Source of the DNA: Spirosoma lacussanchae
GTDB lineage: Bacteria > Bacteroidota > Bacteroidia > Cytophagales > Spirosomataceae
Assembly: GCF_005870035.1 (NCBI RefSeq)
Contig: NZ_SWJG01000004.1
Coordinates: 254,604 to 318,603, forward strand
Direction of reading: 5' to 3'
Length of the DNA stretch: 64,000 bases
Positions 27,549 through 36,844 of the stretch are shown here, one piece after another (positions within the stretch are counted from its first letter, which is position 1; each line of letters begins with the position of its first letter). Below the pieces are notes generated by a model, which was not told the origin of the DNA, did not search any database, and was given only the letters and a program-made list of their open reading frames with translations. A program made the position numbers and the translations under genes.

Positions 27549-27855
27549 ACGTAGTTCTTATCACATCCGGAAACGACCCTGGACCCTCTAAATTTCTAAG
27601 TCTACAGGCTAGTCAATTTACTCAGTATCGGCTGCGTTTTTCGGGACGTACACCCCAGAGTGTTGCCTTACAATCCGTTTCGGGGTATGGTTACAAACAA
27701 ATCCTGTCGGTAAAGAGTATAGTACATCGCAGTGAGCCATTTCTGACAAACTCAACAGCTCGTATATTTGGGGTGTTATCTCTTTTTCTTCCTCTCTCAA
27801 ACAAGGTAATTCGGGGTATCAGATCATGTCTGTCGTGATTTGCTCAACGTAATGT
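27549..27855. other. 307-base divergent intergenic region
   Basis: The region separates the BNR gene from the sensor kinase gene. It contains the kinase promoter candidate at 27740-27770. I saw no convincing minus-strand promoter for the BNR gene, and no ORF or RNA gene. Confidence 0.4.
27740..27770 (+). promoter_or_regulatory. Candidate promoter of the sensor kinase gene
   Basis: TTTC (27740-27743), N19, TATATTTG (27763-27770): the -7 box is perfect and the -33 box has one mismatch. The ATG at 27856 follows after an 85-base leader. Confidence 0.5.
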
Positions 27856-29943
27856 ATGAATACTAGTGATACTGTTGGTTCGTACCCTTTTTTGACCGGC
27901 GGGGGCGACATGGGTACGTTGACCCGTTCTTATGATTGGTCGAAAACCGAAATAGGATCTCCCGACCAATGGCCACAGAGCCTGCGCACAACGGTTAGTA
28001 TCCTGCTAGCCTCCCGGTTTCCCATGTTTCTTTTCTGGGGACCCTCCCTTATTCAGTTCTATAACGATGCGTACCGCCCCAGCCTGGGTAATGATGGCAA
28101 ACATCCTACTGCGCTGGGCCAGCGCGGAGAGGAGTGCTGGCCCGAAACCTGGCCCGTTATAAAACCACTCATCGATCAGGTATTTGCTGGCGGAGAAGCC
28201 ACCTGGAGCGAAGATCAGCTTATTCCGATCTTCCGGAACGGCAGGCTGGAGAACGTGTACTGGACGTTTAGCTACAGCCCTGTCCGGGACGAATCAGGTG
28301 AGGTAGGGGGCGTGCTGGTCGTTTGCACCGAAACGACGAAGGCAATAACAGTACTCCGCAAAGCCGAAGAAAGCGAAGAACAGCTTCGTTTTGCTATCGA
28401 CGCAGCCGAGCTCGGAACCTTTGACCTGAACCCCATCACCAACCGCTTTGTGGGCAATGATCGGCTGAAAGAATGGTTCGGGCTACCCCCATATGCCGAA
28501 ATTCCGTTACAAACTGCGCTCGATGTCATTATCGATCGGGATCGCCAGCGAGTTACGGATGCGATCTGGGAAGCCATGCAGTATACATCAGGTGGCCTGT
28601 ATGATGCGGTCTACACCATTACCAATCCCCAAACCGGAATTGAACGGATCGTTCGGGCCAAGGGAAAAGCCTATTTCAACCCCGACCGAACCCCATACCG
28701 GCTCAACGGCACCCTGCAGGACATTACCCATGAAGTAACGATTCAGCAGCAACTGATTGCCACCAACGAAGAGCTGGTCGATAGTATCCGGCAGTTTACC
28801 TTCGTAACGGATTTTATGCCCCAAATGGTCTGGGCCACCCAACCGGACGGAACCCACGATTTTTATAACCGGCAGTGGTTCGCCTTTACCGGCCTGACAC
28901 CCGACCAGTCGATGGGCGAAGGCTGGTCAACGGTGCTCCATCCCGACGATGTAGCCCGCACGCAGGCCATCTGGCAGCATTGCCTGCAAACGGGCGATCC
29001 GTACGAAATCGAGTACCGCATGCGTCGGCACGATGGCGCGTATCGCTGGCTGCTGGCCAGGGCCCTGCCCATGCGCGACGCAGGAGCCGATGGACAGCCC
29101 GGCCCAATTCTGCGCTGGTTTGGCACCTGTACTGACATACACGATCAGAAATCGTTTGCTACCGATCTGGAACAGCAGGTAGCTCAACGGACCCGGGCGT
29201 TGCAGATTGCCAACCTCGATCTGCAACGCTCAAACGAAAACCTGGAACGGTTTGCCTATGTCTCCTCCCACGACCTGCAGGAGCCACTCCGCAAGATTCA
29301 GTCGTTCGGCGATCTGTTGAAAACCAACTACGCCAGCCAGTTGGGCGATGGGGTCGACTTTCTGGAGCGCATGCAGTCGGCAGCCGACCGGATGTCGATG
29401 CTTATCAAAGACCTGCTGGCTTTTTCCCGCATCCGGAACCAGCCCGGCGCCTTTCGGCCCGTGTCCATCCCACAGGTCATCAGTGGTGTACTTAACGATC
29501 TGGAGTTATCAATTCAGGAGTCAGGCGCCATCATCGACACCGGGCCACTGCCGACCATAGAAGGCGATGGTCCCCAGCTGCGTCAGCTTTTTCAGAACCT
29601 GATTACGAACGCGATCAAGTTCCGACAGCCCGGCGTGGTGCCCCGTATCAAAATCAGTTGCGAAACCGTTTCGTCGGCCGACCTCCCCGAAGAGCTCCAC
29701 CCCATCAGCACGGCCAGTCGCTTCTACCTTATCACGGTTACTGACAACGGCATCGGCTTCGATGAGAAATACGCCGACCGTATTTTTCAGATGTTCCAGC
29801 GGCTACACGGCCGAAGCCAGTACGGCGGAACCGGCATCGGCCTGGCCATTGTTCAGAAAGTCGTGGATAATCACGGGGGCGCTATCCAGGCCGTCAGTCA
29901 ACCCGGCCAGGGAGCGCGGTTCTGTATCTATCTGCCCGCCTGA
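27856..29943 (+). CDS. PAS-domain sensor histidine kinase, cytoplasmic
   Basis: This 695-residue kinase probably responds to an internal signal, since it has no membrane segment. It has an N-terminal PAS/GAF-like region (about 25-160, starting RSYDWSKTEIGSPDQWPQSL, typical of a Bacteroidota kinase group), a second PAS region (about 175-300), a third PAS with PAC motif (about 315-430, IEYRMRRHDGAYRWLL), a coiled linker, then HisKA with phospho-acceptor His472 in SSHDLQEPLRK and an ATPase domain with VTDNGIGFDEKYADRIFQMFQRLH and YGGTGIGLAIVQK. No receiver domain is fused and no response regulator is adjacent, so the partner is unknown; the orphan response regulator at 34928-35344 is one candidate. 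Confidence 0.9.
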   Translation: MNTSDTVGSYPFLTGGGDMGTLTRSYDWSKTEIGSPDQWPQSLRTTVSILLASRFPMFLFWGPSLIQFYNDAYRPSLGNDGKHPTALGQRGEECWPETWPVIKPLIDQVFAGGEATWSEDQLIPIFRNGRLENVYWTFSYSPVRDESGEVGGVLVVCTETTKAITVLRKAEESEEQLRFAIDAAELGTFDLNPITNRFVGNDRLKEWFGLPPYAEIPLQTALDVIIDRDRQRVTDAIWEAMQYTSGGLYDAVYTITNPQTGIERIVRAKGKAYFNPDRTPYRLNGTLQDITHEVTIQQQLIATNEELVDSIRQFTFVTDFMPQMVWATQPDGTHDFYNRQWFAFTGLTPDQSMGEGWSTVLHPDDVARTQAIWQHCLQTGDPYEIEYRMRRHDGAYRWLLARALPMRDAGADGQPGPILRWFGTCTDIHDQKSFATDLEQQVAQRTRALQIANLDLQRSNENLERFAYVSSHDLQEPLRKIQSFGDLLKTNYASQLGDGVDFLERMQSAADRMSMLIKDLLAFSRIRNQPGAFRPVSIPQVISGVLNDLELSIQESGAIIDTGPLPTIEGDGPQLRQLFQNLITNAIKFRQPGVVPRIKISCETVSSADLPEELHPISTASRFYLITVTDNGIGFDEKYADRIFQMFQRLHGRSQYGGTGIGLAIVQKVVDNHGGAIQAVSQPGQGARFCIYLPA

Positions 29944-29968
29944 GTACTGGAAAGCTGGCCAGCGCCGG

Positions 29969-30919
29969 TCATCGTCCTTTCATAATACGGTCGTTGCGGC
30001 CCTGTAATCCACCGGTATGTATGGCCACGACGATGGCATTGTCCGGGAAATGCCCACGCCTGGTCAGGTCAGACAACGCGTACAGCATTTTTGCCGTATA
30101 GACGGGGTCGAGCGGCACCCCCGTGTGGTTCTCAAACGCCAGGATGAAGTCCAGCAACGGTGGGGTGGTTTTGGCATAGCCTCCGAGGGCATAGTCGAGT
30201 ACCGCAGTAGTAGCAGCGGTCGGCCGCGCCTTAACCGCAGCCTGGATCGTCGGTAGTTGAGCCGCCCCCATCAGCACCCCGATTCCAAGCACGCTGGTCT
30301 GGGGCGGTGCGGCCGCCACCAGCCCGGCCCAGGTGCTGCCCGTACCTACCGGACAGACCACAAAATCGGGCGCACGGCCCAGTTGTGCCTGAATTTCCGG
30401 TATCAGCTCAGCCACCCCCTGTTGTGCCAGTTCATTGGCGCCCCCCTCGGGCAGTATATAACAGCGCCCAAACTGACTGACCAGTTCAGCCAGACAAGCC
30501 GGCTTGTCCTTATCCCGATACGCGGCCCGGCTGACAAACTGTAGCCGCATACCACACGACTCGCAGAACGACAGCGTGGGGTTACGTGGCTGGCTGGCCA
30601 GTTCGTCGCCCCGAACGATACCGACGGTCCGAAATCCAAACGCCAGCCCGGCCGCGGCCGTCGCGTAGAGATGATTGGAATAGGCTCCGCCAAATGTAAG
30701 CAGCGTATCATGGCCCTGCGCCCGGGCCGCCAGCAGGTTATATTTCAGCTTCCGCCACTTGTTACCCGATACCTGGGGATGCAGCAAATCATCCCGTTTG
30801 AGGTACAGCTGAATGGACTTAACTGGCTCATCCAACCCGAGAGCGGCCCACGGATTAACGACCCGTTGCAGGGGTGAGTCGGCTGCCAACGCGGCCATTT
30901 GCGCCAAAATATCGCTCAT
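29969..30919 (-). CDS. PLP-dependent ACC deaminase/D-cysteine desulfhydrase family protein
   Basis: This 316-residue enzyme belongs to the fold-type II PLP family that includes 1-aminocyclopropane-1-carboxylate deaminase and D-cysteine desulfhydrase. The PLP-binding lysine is Lys54 in VSGNKWRKLKYN; the following LLTFGGAYSNHLYATAAAG and the phosphate-binding PVGTGSTWAGLV motifs are complete. In bacteria of this group D-cysteine desulfhydration is the commoner activity, but the two cannot be separated without the key active-site residues. The gene converges with the kinase gene with 25 bases between them and is divergent from the pseudouridine synthase with only 47 bases between starts. Confidence 0.85.
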   Translation of the reverse strand: MSDILAQMAALAADSPLQRVVNPWAALGLDEPVKSIQLYLKRDDLLHPQVSGNKWRKLKYNLLAARAQGHDTLLTFGGAYSNHLYATAAAGLAFGFRTVGIVRGDELASQPRNPTLSFCESCGMRLQFVSRAAYRDKDKPACLAELVSQFGRCYILPEGGANELAQQGVAELIPEIQAQLGRAPDFVVCPVGTGSTWAGLVAAAPPQTSVLGIGVLMGAAQLPTIQAAVKARPTAATTAVLDYALGGYAKTTPPLLDFILAFENHTGVPLDPVYTAKMLYALSDLTRRGHFPDNAIVVAIHTGGLQGRNDRIMKGR

Positions 30920-30966
30920 CCTCGTATCTTCGTGGCTTGGTTAACGGCTCAAAACTGCGTTAATCA

Positions 30967-32013
30967 ATGATACGGGTGACCAACGACCGCGAAGAAATTT
31001 TAGAAGACGAGGACGAACTCTACGAGCATCACCGCATTGTGGTGGATAAAGGCCAGAGCCTGTTGCGGGTTGACCGGTTCCTGATGGACCGACTACCCAA
31101 TGCTTCCCGAACTAAAATTCAGGCGGGTATCGACACCGAATCGGTACGGGTCAATGACAAGCCCACCAAGGCCAGTTACAAAATTAAACCGCTCGATGTC
31201 ATCACGGTATCGCTCCCCCACCCGCCCCGCGATACCGACATCCTGCCCGAAAACATTCCGCTTACCATCGTTTTCGAAGATGAGGACCTACTGGTGCTGA
31301 ACAAGCCGGCTGGCCTGGTTGTACACCCTGCTCATGGCAACTGGAGCGGTACCCTGGTCAATGCCCTGGTATACCACTTCCAGAACCTGCCCACTACCCG
31401 CAACGGCACCATCCGGCCTGGGCTGGTTCACCGCATCGATAAAGACACCTCCGGGCTGATGGTGATTGCCAAAACCGAATACGCCATGACGCATCTGGCC
31501 CGGCAATTTTTTGAGCACAGCATCGAACGTACCTACAACGCACTGGTCTGGGGACTGCCCGACCCGGCCGAGGGGACGATTACCGGCTACATTGGCCGTT
31601 CGGTGAAAGACCGCAAAGTGCAGGCCATCTACAGCGACGAGACTAAAGGCAAATGGGCCGTTACCCACTACAAAACCCTCGAATCTCTTCGCTATATATC
31701 GTTGCTGCAGTGTAACCTGGAAACGGGCCGTACGCACCAGATTCGGGCGCATCTGAAACACATCGGTCATCCGCTTTTCAACGACGCTACCTATGGTGGA
31801 GACCGGATACTGCGGGGAAACCCGGTTGGCAGCTACAAAGCCTTCGTCGAAAATGCCTTCAAACTCCTTCCCAGGCAGGCTCTCCATGCTAAATCGCTGG
31901 GGTTTGTTCACCCGCGAACCCGGGCCTGGCTGCAGTTCGACTCTGACTTACCCGATGATTTTCAGGCTGCTCTGGACAAATGGCGGAATAAAATAGTGAA
32001 TGATGAGCGATGA
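30967..32013 (+). CDS. RluA-family pseudouridine synthase (RluD-like)
   Basis: This 348-residue enzyme converts uridines in rRNA to pseudouridine. An S4-like RNA-binding domain (about 33-90, LRVDRFLMDRLPNASRTKIQ) precedes the catalytic domain with the family motif HRIDKDTSG, where Asp158 is the expected catalytic residue, and LETGRTHQIRAHLKHIGHPLFND near the end. The RluD-type order with S4 domain suggests a large-subunit rRNA target. A TATCTTCG, one mismatch from the -7 consensus, lies at 30925-30932 and probably belongs to its promoter; the shared 47-base intergenic space is tight. Confidence 0.92.
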   Translation: MIRVTNDREEILEDEDELYEHHRIVVDKGQSLLRVDRFLMDRLPNASRTKIQAGIDTESVRVNDKPTKASYKIKPLDVITVSLPHPPRDTDILPENIPLTIVFEDEDLLVLNKPAGLVVHPAHGNWSGTLVNALVYHFQNLPTTRNGTIRPGLVHRIDKDTSGLMVIAKTEYAMTHLARQFFEHSIERTYNALVWGLPDPAEGTITGYIGRSVKDRKVQAIYSDETKGKWAVTHYKTLESLRYISLLQCNLETGRTHQIRAHLKHIGHPLFNDATYGGDRILRGNPVGSYKAFVENAFKLLPRQALHAKSLGFVHPRTRAWLQFDSDLPDDFQAALDKWRNKIVNDER

Positions 32014-32080
32014 ACCGTTAATTTCGTTCACCAACTAGCCCCCATTTGTTCTATCTCTATCATCATTCATTACTCCCTGC

Positions 32081-32533
32081 ATGATTTCTATTCGCCCCGG
32101 CACGCGGGCCGACATTCCGCAAGCCTTTGATCTGGTCGTTGAACTAGCCGTGTACGAAAAAGCAGCCGACCAGGTAACCAACACCGTTGAGCAAATGGCC
32201 GAAGACGGTTTTGGTCCCAACCCGCTTTTTGGCTTACTCATTGCCGAAGACTCCGACAGCCAGAAGATCGTGGGCATGTCGGTCTATTACTTTCGCTACT
32301 CGACCTGGAAAGGCAAGCGGCTTTACCTGGAAGATATCATCGTGACCGAAGCCTTTCGGGGCTATGGCGTTGGTAAACTACTGCTTGATGCCACCATCGA
32401 AATGGCCCACGAGACGAACTGTACCGGCATGATGTGGCAGGTGCTGGACTGGAACCAGCCCGCTATTGGTTTCTACCAGCAGTTCGGTACCCGTTTCGAC
32501 GATGGCTGGACTAATTGCCATCTCGACTTTTAA
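32081..32533 (+). CDS. GNAT-family N-acetyltransferase (diamine/spermidine acetyltransferase-like)
   Basis: This 150-residue protein has the complete GNAT fold. The acetyl-CoA-binding segment is FRGYGVGKLLLDA, preceded by LYLEDIIVTEAFRGYG, the pattern of the SSAT-like diamine acetyltransferases. The N-terminal IRPGTRADIPQAFDLVVELAVYEKA also matches that group. A polyamine or related amine is therefore the likely substrate, but other amines are possible. It lies 67 bases after the pseudouridine synthase on the same strand. Confidence 0.85.
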   Translation: MISIRPGTRADIPQAFDLVVELAVYEKAADQVTNTVEQMAEDGFGPNPLFGLLIAEDSDSQKIVGMSVYYFRYSTWKGKRLYLEDIIVTEAFRGYGVGKLLLDATIEMAHETNCTGMMWQVLDWNQPAIGFYQQFGTRFDDGWTNCHLDF

Positions 32534-32663
32534 GTAAGGGGGACAGGACGCAGCGCCGGACGTATAGGGACGGGGATCAGGCCCTGACCGGATGGCCCAT
32601 GAAAACGGCTATCCGGTGCCGCTGTGCGGGCGGGCCTGCCCCCATACCCCTGCCATAAATCCC

Positions 32664-32692
32664 TTGCCCTTCCCCCCAAATTCCTATCTTTG
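32664..32692 (+). promoter_or_regulatory. Bacteroidota-type promoter of the GT51 gene
   Basis: TTG (32664-32666), N18, TATCTTTG (32685-32692) followed by C. The -7 element is perfect. It lies 25 bases before the ATG at 32718 and is the main reason for choosing that start instead of the upstream one at 32592, which would put the promoter inside the gene. Confidence 0.75.
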
Positions 32693-32717
32693 CGCTTCCG
32701 AGCATTTGTTTCTCAGC

Positions 32718-34931
32718 ATGACGTATCGTCAACGTAAAATCCTCCGTATTGTCGGCTGGGTTTTCTTAGGTCTTTTTATAGTAGCTGGCATTGGGGCTGG
32801 TTACGCCTATTCCCGGCGTGAAAGCCTGTTGCAAACCGCCCTCGACCGGGCAGTTCGTAAAGCCAAACGCGACTACAATCTCAACGTTCGTATAGGCTCA
32901 GCCCGCTTTACGGGACTGAGTTCAATCGCCTTTACCAACATTTCGGTCGTCCCTGAAGAGCGGGATAGTCTGGCCCGCATCGGCACGGTTGAATTGAGCG
33001 TTCGTTTCTGGCCGCTGCTGGCTGGCAAAATCGGGCTCTCAGCTATGACGATGGATAACGGCCTGATTCAGGTGGTTAAACGCGACTCGCTTACCAACAT
33101 CGACTTCTTGCTGCGCCGGAAAAAGCGCGACTCTACCGAAACCCAAACCACGCGACGGACCGACCTGGCCGACGTGGCCGAGAACCTTATCGATAACCTG
33201 CTGTCTAAGATTCCCGACAATCTCAGCGTACGCAATGTTGAGTTTCGGGGTATGGACAATAACGACACCCTTAGCCTGCTGACCCAGACGGCCACGATAC
33301 GCGATGAGGTCGTTAACTCCACGCTGCTGCTGAACCGGAACCTGGCTACCTGGCACATCACCGGAACCGCCGACCCCGCCGACCGGGAGTATGACCTGGC
33401 TCTGTTTGCCGAAGGTCCCGCAGGCCGGCCAAAACCGCTCGAACTCCCGTACATTCAGAAGAAATACGAGCTTAAACTACAAACGGACACCGTTCGCTTT
33501 GAACTCCGCGACGTTGATCGCGAGCGGGGCGAGTTCCGGCTCGAAGGCACGGGCTCGGTCCGGAACCTGCGCATCAACCACCCCGCCATTGCCCGTACGG
33601 ATGTACTCGTGCCGACCGCATCGATGAAAGCCAACGTGTTTGTCGGCGAAAACTACGTAGGCATCGACAGCTCCTCTACTCTGCAGCTGGGCCAGGTCAG
33701 CGCCCGCCCGTTTGTCAAATACACGCTCTCACCCAGCAAAATTTACGAACTGCAGCTGCATACCGATGCGATGGATGCACAAGCCCTGTTCAACTCGTTT
33801 CCGCAGGGACTGTTCGAGTCGCTGGAGGGTATGCAGGTGACGGGCAAGCTTAAATATGACCTGGCCTTTCAGCTCGACACCTCCCTCCCCGACTCCGTTA
33901 AGTTCAACTCGGGCTTAACTCCGCAGGGATTCCGTATCCTGAAAATGGGCAGAACCGATTTTGCAGCCATTAACCAGCCGTTTGTCTATACACCTTACGA
34001 ACAGGGGAAGCCGATGCGTCCCATTATTGTCGGGCCCGAAAATCCGGATTATACACCCCTGAACCAGATCGCGCCCGATCTTCGGAATGCGCTGCTAACC
34101 TCCGAAGATTATAACTTCTTCACCCACAAAGGTTTCAACGAAAAGGCGTTTCGGGTATCCATTGCGACCAATTTCAAGGAAAAGTCGTTCAAGCGCGGAG
34201 CCAGTACGGTTTCCATGCAGCTGGTCAAGAACGCATTCCTGAGCCGGAACAAGACCCTTTCCCGTAAAGTCGAAGAAATACTGATTGTATGGCTGATCGA
34301 GAACGAGCGCCTGATTCCGAAAGATCGCATGTATGAGGTGTATCTGAATATCATCGAATGGGGTCGGAACATTTACGGCATTGGTGAAGCAGCCCGCTAT
34401 TATTTCGGCAAATCACCGGCCCAACTGGATCTGGGCGAGAGTATCTTTCTGGCGTTTGTCGTTCCCCGCCCCAAACGGGCGCTGGACTGGTTCCTGCCCG
34501 ATGGATCGCTTCAGGTACGCAATGTGCGTGGGTATTTCCGGATCATCGGCCGACTCATGGCCAAACGGGGTCTGACCGAGCCCGATTCAGGCGCTTATGG
34601 CTTTTACAGCGTCCGGTTGCGCGAAGGACTGCGCCGTCAGATTGCTCCCGTAGACAGTCTCTACCAGCCCGACAGCCTCATGACCGATCCAATGGAGGGC
34701 GAAGTAGAAGAGAGCGAGGGAATTGATGACTTCCTCCGGCGTATCTTCCGGGGTCGGCGCGAAGACGAACGCCGGAACGAATCGGCCCCCGCAACGGTAC
34801 AGCCCGATGCAGCAACGGGTGAGGTAGCTCCAACCGATACGGTAAAAACACGTCGGCAACTGCGCCAGGAACGTCGGGAACGCAAACGCCGGGAACGGGA
34901 ACAACGGGTACTGGAAGAAGGGGGTAACTAA
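32718..34931 (+). CDS. Membrane-anchored GT51 peptidoglycan transglycosylase with AsmA-like N-terminal region
   Basis: This 737-residue protein is predicted to polymerise lipid II into glycan chains outside the inner membrane. It has an N-terminal membrane anchor (about 10-32), then about 380 residues of beta-rich sequence resembling AsmA-type domains, then a GT51 domain over about 430-610 with motifs TSEDYNFFTHKGF (catalytic Glu) and RGASTVSMQLVKNAFLSRNKTL. There is no penicillin-binding transpeptidase domain, so it is monofunctional. The C-terminal 120 residues are charged, ending in Arg/Glu-rich helix, unlike usual monofunctional transglycosylases. The gene ends overlapping the response regulator's end by 4 bases. 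Confidence 0.87.
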   Translation: MTYRQRKILRIVGWVFLGLFIVAGIGAGYAYSRRESLLQTALDRAVRKAKRDYNLNVRIGSARFTGLSSIAFTNISVVPEERDSLARIGTVELSVRFWPLLAGKIGLSAMTMDNGLIQVVKRDSLTNIDFLLRRKKRDSTETQTTRRTDLADVAENLIDNLLSKIPDNLSVRNVEFRGMDNNDTLSLLTQTATIRDEVVNSTLLLNRNLATWHITGTADPADREYDLALFAEGPAGRPKPLELPYIQKKYELKLQTDTVRFELRDVDRERGEFRLEGTGSVRNLRINHPAIARTDVLVPTASMKANVFVGENYVGIDSSSTLQLGQVSARPFVKYTLSPSKIYELQLHTDAMDAQALFNSFPQGLFESLEGMQVTGKLKYDLAFQLDTSLPDSVKFNSGLTPQGFRILKMGRTDFAAINQPFVYTPYEQGKPMRPIIVGPENPDYTPLNQIAPDLRNALLTSEDYNFFTHKGFNEKAFRVSIATNFKEKSFKRGASTVSMQLVKNAFLSRNKTLSRKVEEILIVWLIENERLIPKDRMYEVYLNIIEWGRNIYGIGEAARYYFGKSPAQLDLGESIFLAFVVPRPKRALDWFLPDGSLQVRNVRGYFRIIGRLMAKRGLTEPDSGAYGFYSVRLREGLRRQIAPVDSLYQPDSLMTDPMEGEVEESEGIDDFLRRIFRGRREDERRNESAPATVQPDAATGEVAPTDTVKTRRQLRQERRERKRREREQRVLEEGGN

Positions 34932-35344
34932 TGCGGGGATGGTTGGTTGCCGGTTAGAGCCAGCTCGACAATGGCCGCTACTATCTGAGCAAATGCATCC
35001 AGCGAACTGGGCTTGATGATAAACTGGTTGGCTCCTTTGGCCAGGCAGAAAATGCGATCGTCGTCGGCCGACGAGGTAGTCATAACGATCAGCGGCACCT
35101 GGCTAAATCCATCAAGGGTCCGTATCTGCTGCAGGAGGTCGCGACCCGAAATCCGGGGCAGGTTCAGATCCATGACGATGACGTCGGGGCGTTTGGTACT
35201 CGCCTGCAAGTGCGACTGCACCCGATCACCATCCATGATCACCTCCAGCTGACAGATGACCCGGCTCGAATGCAAAGCGTACTGGAACAATTCCACGTCG
35301 TCCTGATCATCTTCGATCAGTAAAATGTGCACTGTTTTGCTCAC
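34928..35344 (-). CDS. Single-domain response regulator
   Basis: This 138-residue receiver has no output domain. The acidic pocket is Glu11-Asp12-Asp13, the phospho-acceptor is Asp59 in VIVMDLNLP, and the later Thr in VMTTSS and Lys in IIKPSS complete the site. The Rcp1-like sequence suggests it receives phosphate from a PAS-type histidine kinase; the orphan kinase at 27856-29943 is a possible partner (inference only). The start is GTG at 35344; no ATG is available upstream before an in-frame stop at about 35360. Confidence 0.87.
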   Translation of the reverse strand: MSKTVHILLIEDDQDDVELFQYALHSSRVICQLEVIMDGDRVQSHLQASTKRPDVIVMDLNLPRISGRDLLQQIRTLDGFSQVPLIVMTTSSADDDRIFCLAKGANQFIIKPSSLDAFAQIVAAIVELALTGNQPSPH

Positions 35345-35479
35345 GAATCGCTGGTATTTTTACTCCTACATCAATAAAAAACCAGAATTTGCGCCTTCTG
35401 TTTAAGAAATACTAAACAGAATAGCCAATGAGCCCATCATCTGTCTCTCGTGTACAACCCGAAATTTCACTGAATCAGG

Positions 35480-36157
35480 TCAGGATTCGAGTAAATCGGG
35501 TCGGCGGGCTCGGGTACGTTCCAGTGCCTGTTCATGCCGCCACTCGTCAATTTTAGCTTCGTGGCCGCTCAGAAGAATTGCCGGAACGCGATGCCCCTCG
35601 AACTCAGCCGGACGCGTATACACCGGCGGAGCCAGCAGATTATCCTGAAACGAGTCGGTCAGGGCCGAGGTCTCATCGTTGAGCACGCCGGGCAACAGTC
35701 GGATAATGGCATCGGCGAGTACGCAGGCCGCCAGCTCGCCACCGCTCAGCACGTAGTCGCCAATGCTGATCTCTTTCGTTATGAACAGCTCACGCACCCG
35801 CTCGTCGACCCCCTTGTAGTGGCCGCAGAGAATGATCAGGTTCCGGCGTAGCGACAGCGAGTTGGTCGTCTGCTGGTTGAGTCGTTCGCCATCAGGCGTC
35901 ATGTAGATAACGTCGTCATACGTCCGGTCGGCCTGTAGCGCGCGGATACAGCGGGCAATAGGCTCAATCTGCATCACCATGCCCGCGCCCCCACCAAACG
36001 CATAATCGTCGACGCGCCGGTGTTTGTCGGCGGTATAATCCCGCAGATCATGCACCACCACCTCTACATACCCGCCTGTCTGCGCCCGTTGCAGGATCGA
36101 ATGGGCAAAGAAACTGTCCAGCAGCCGCGGCAGGCAGGTAATGATATCAATCCTCAT
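35480..36157 (-). CDS. trmD: tRNA (guanine(37)-N1)-methyltransferase TrmD
   Basis: This 225-residue enzyme methylates G37 next to the anticodon, using S-adenosylmethionine, and so prevents +1 frameshifting. The SPOUT-fold signatures are visible: [21 protein letters not shown] at the N-terminus, [26 protein letters not shown] and the [14 protein letters not shown] knot motif. The start at 36157 is chosen because the conserved sequence begins there. Its first 11 bases overlap the end of rimM on the same strand, which indicates translational coupling in the rpsP-rimM-trmD cluster. Confidence 0.97.
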   Translation of the reverse strand: MRIDIITCLPRLLDSFFAHSILQRAQTGGYVEVVVHDLRDYTADKHRRVDDYAFGGGAGMVMQIEPIARCIRALQADRTYDDVIYMTPDGERLNQQTTNSLSLRRNLIILCGHYKGVDERVRELFITKEISIGDYVLSGGELAACVLADAIIRLLPGVLNDETSALTDSFQDNLLAPPVYTRPAEFEGHRVPAILLSGHEAKIDEWRHEQALERTRARRPDLLES

Positions 36158-36734
36158 CGGTATCGTCGTCATCGTCAGCCTCGGGTTTCGCGCCGGCTTT
36201 ATCCTCTTCCATGTAGATATCGAGCAGACCAGCGGGCAACACCACATTCAACTTGCGGGCCTCCCGGTTTACGGTGCGAACGATGTCGCTGTTGATCGGG
36301 ATCAGGACCTCTTTCCCCTGATAATCCATGGCAATCAGGTCCTGGGCGTTCATGGCATATACGCCCCGCACAATGCCCAGTTCACCCGCTTCGGCATCGA
36401 CTACCTGATAGCCAACGATCTCATGAAAATAAAACCGGGTTTCATCGGTTATGGGCTCCAGCTCGTCTAACGGCAGGTACGCTCCGCAGTTAATCAGCCG
36501 TTCGGCCTGCTCGATGGTGTCTACATCTTCGAAGGCCACAATAGCGCGGCTACCCTTCACGATGGCAATCGATTCAATGAAATACGGAATCAACTCCCCC
36601 TTCACCTCCAGCAGTACCGTTTCCAGGTCAGCGTATTCGGCGGGGTTGTCGACATCCAGATACAGGACCAGTTCACCACTGACGCCGTGCGTTTTGGTGA
36701 TGTGGCCCAACTGATAACAATCGTCTTTAGTCAT
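36147..36734 (-). CDS. rimM: Ribosome maturation factor RimM
   Basis: This 195-residue protein assists assembly of the small ribosomal subunit near ribosomal protein S19. The N-terminal RimM domain ([21 protein letters not shown]) and the C-terminal PRC-barrel-like part ([19 protein letters not shown]) are both present, and the tail is an acidic Asp-rich stretch. An in-frame ATG at 36779 would add 15 residues, but the conserved start [10 protein letters not shown] favours 36734. It sits between rpsP and trmD, the usual gene order, and its end overlaps trmD. Confidence 0.95.
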   Translation of the reverse strand: MTKDDCYQLGHITKTHGVSGELVLYLDVDNPAEYADLETVLLEVKGELIPYFIESIAIVKGSRAIVAFEDVDTIEQAERLINCGAYLPLDELEPITDETRFYFHEIVGYQVVDAEAGELGIVRGVYAMNAQDLIAMDYQGKEVLIPINSDIVRTVNREARKLNVVLPAGLLDIYMEEDKAGAKPEADDDDDTDED

Positions 36735-36790
36735 GATAGAACGCAGCTCAGCACCGCCACTGAGCGGCTCACCGGCCATATTATGTACAG

Positions 36791-36822
36791 AAAGAGCCTG
36801 CTCGGTGTAGAGCAGGCTCTTT
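36791..36822 (-). terminator. Hairpin between rpsP and rimM
   Basis: AAAGAGCCTGCTC (36791-36803) pairs perfectly with GAGCAGGCTCTTT (36810-36822) around a 6-base loop. It is downstream of the rpsP stop and upstream of rimM, so it is more likely an attenuator that lowers rimM-trmD expression than a full terminator. The U-tract is only three bases. Confidence 0.65.
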
Positions 36823-36844
36823 ACTAACTATTTCTTACGAAAAA

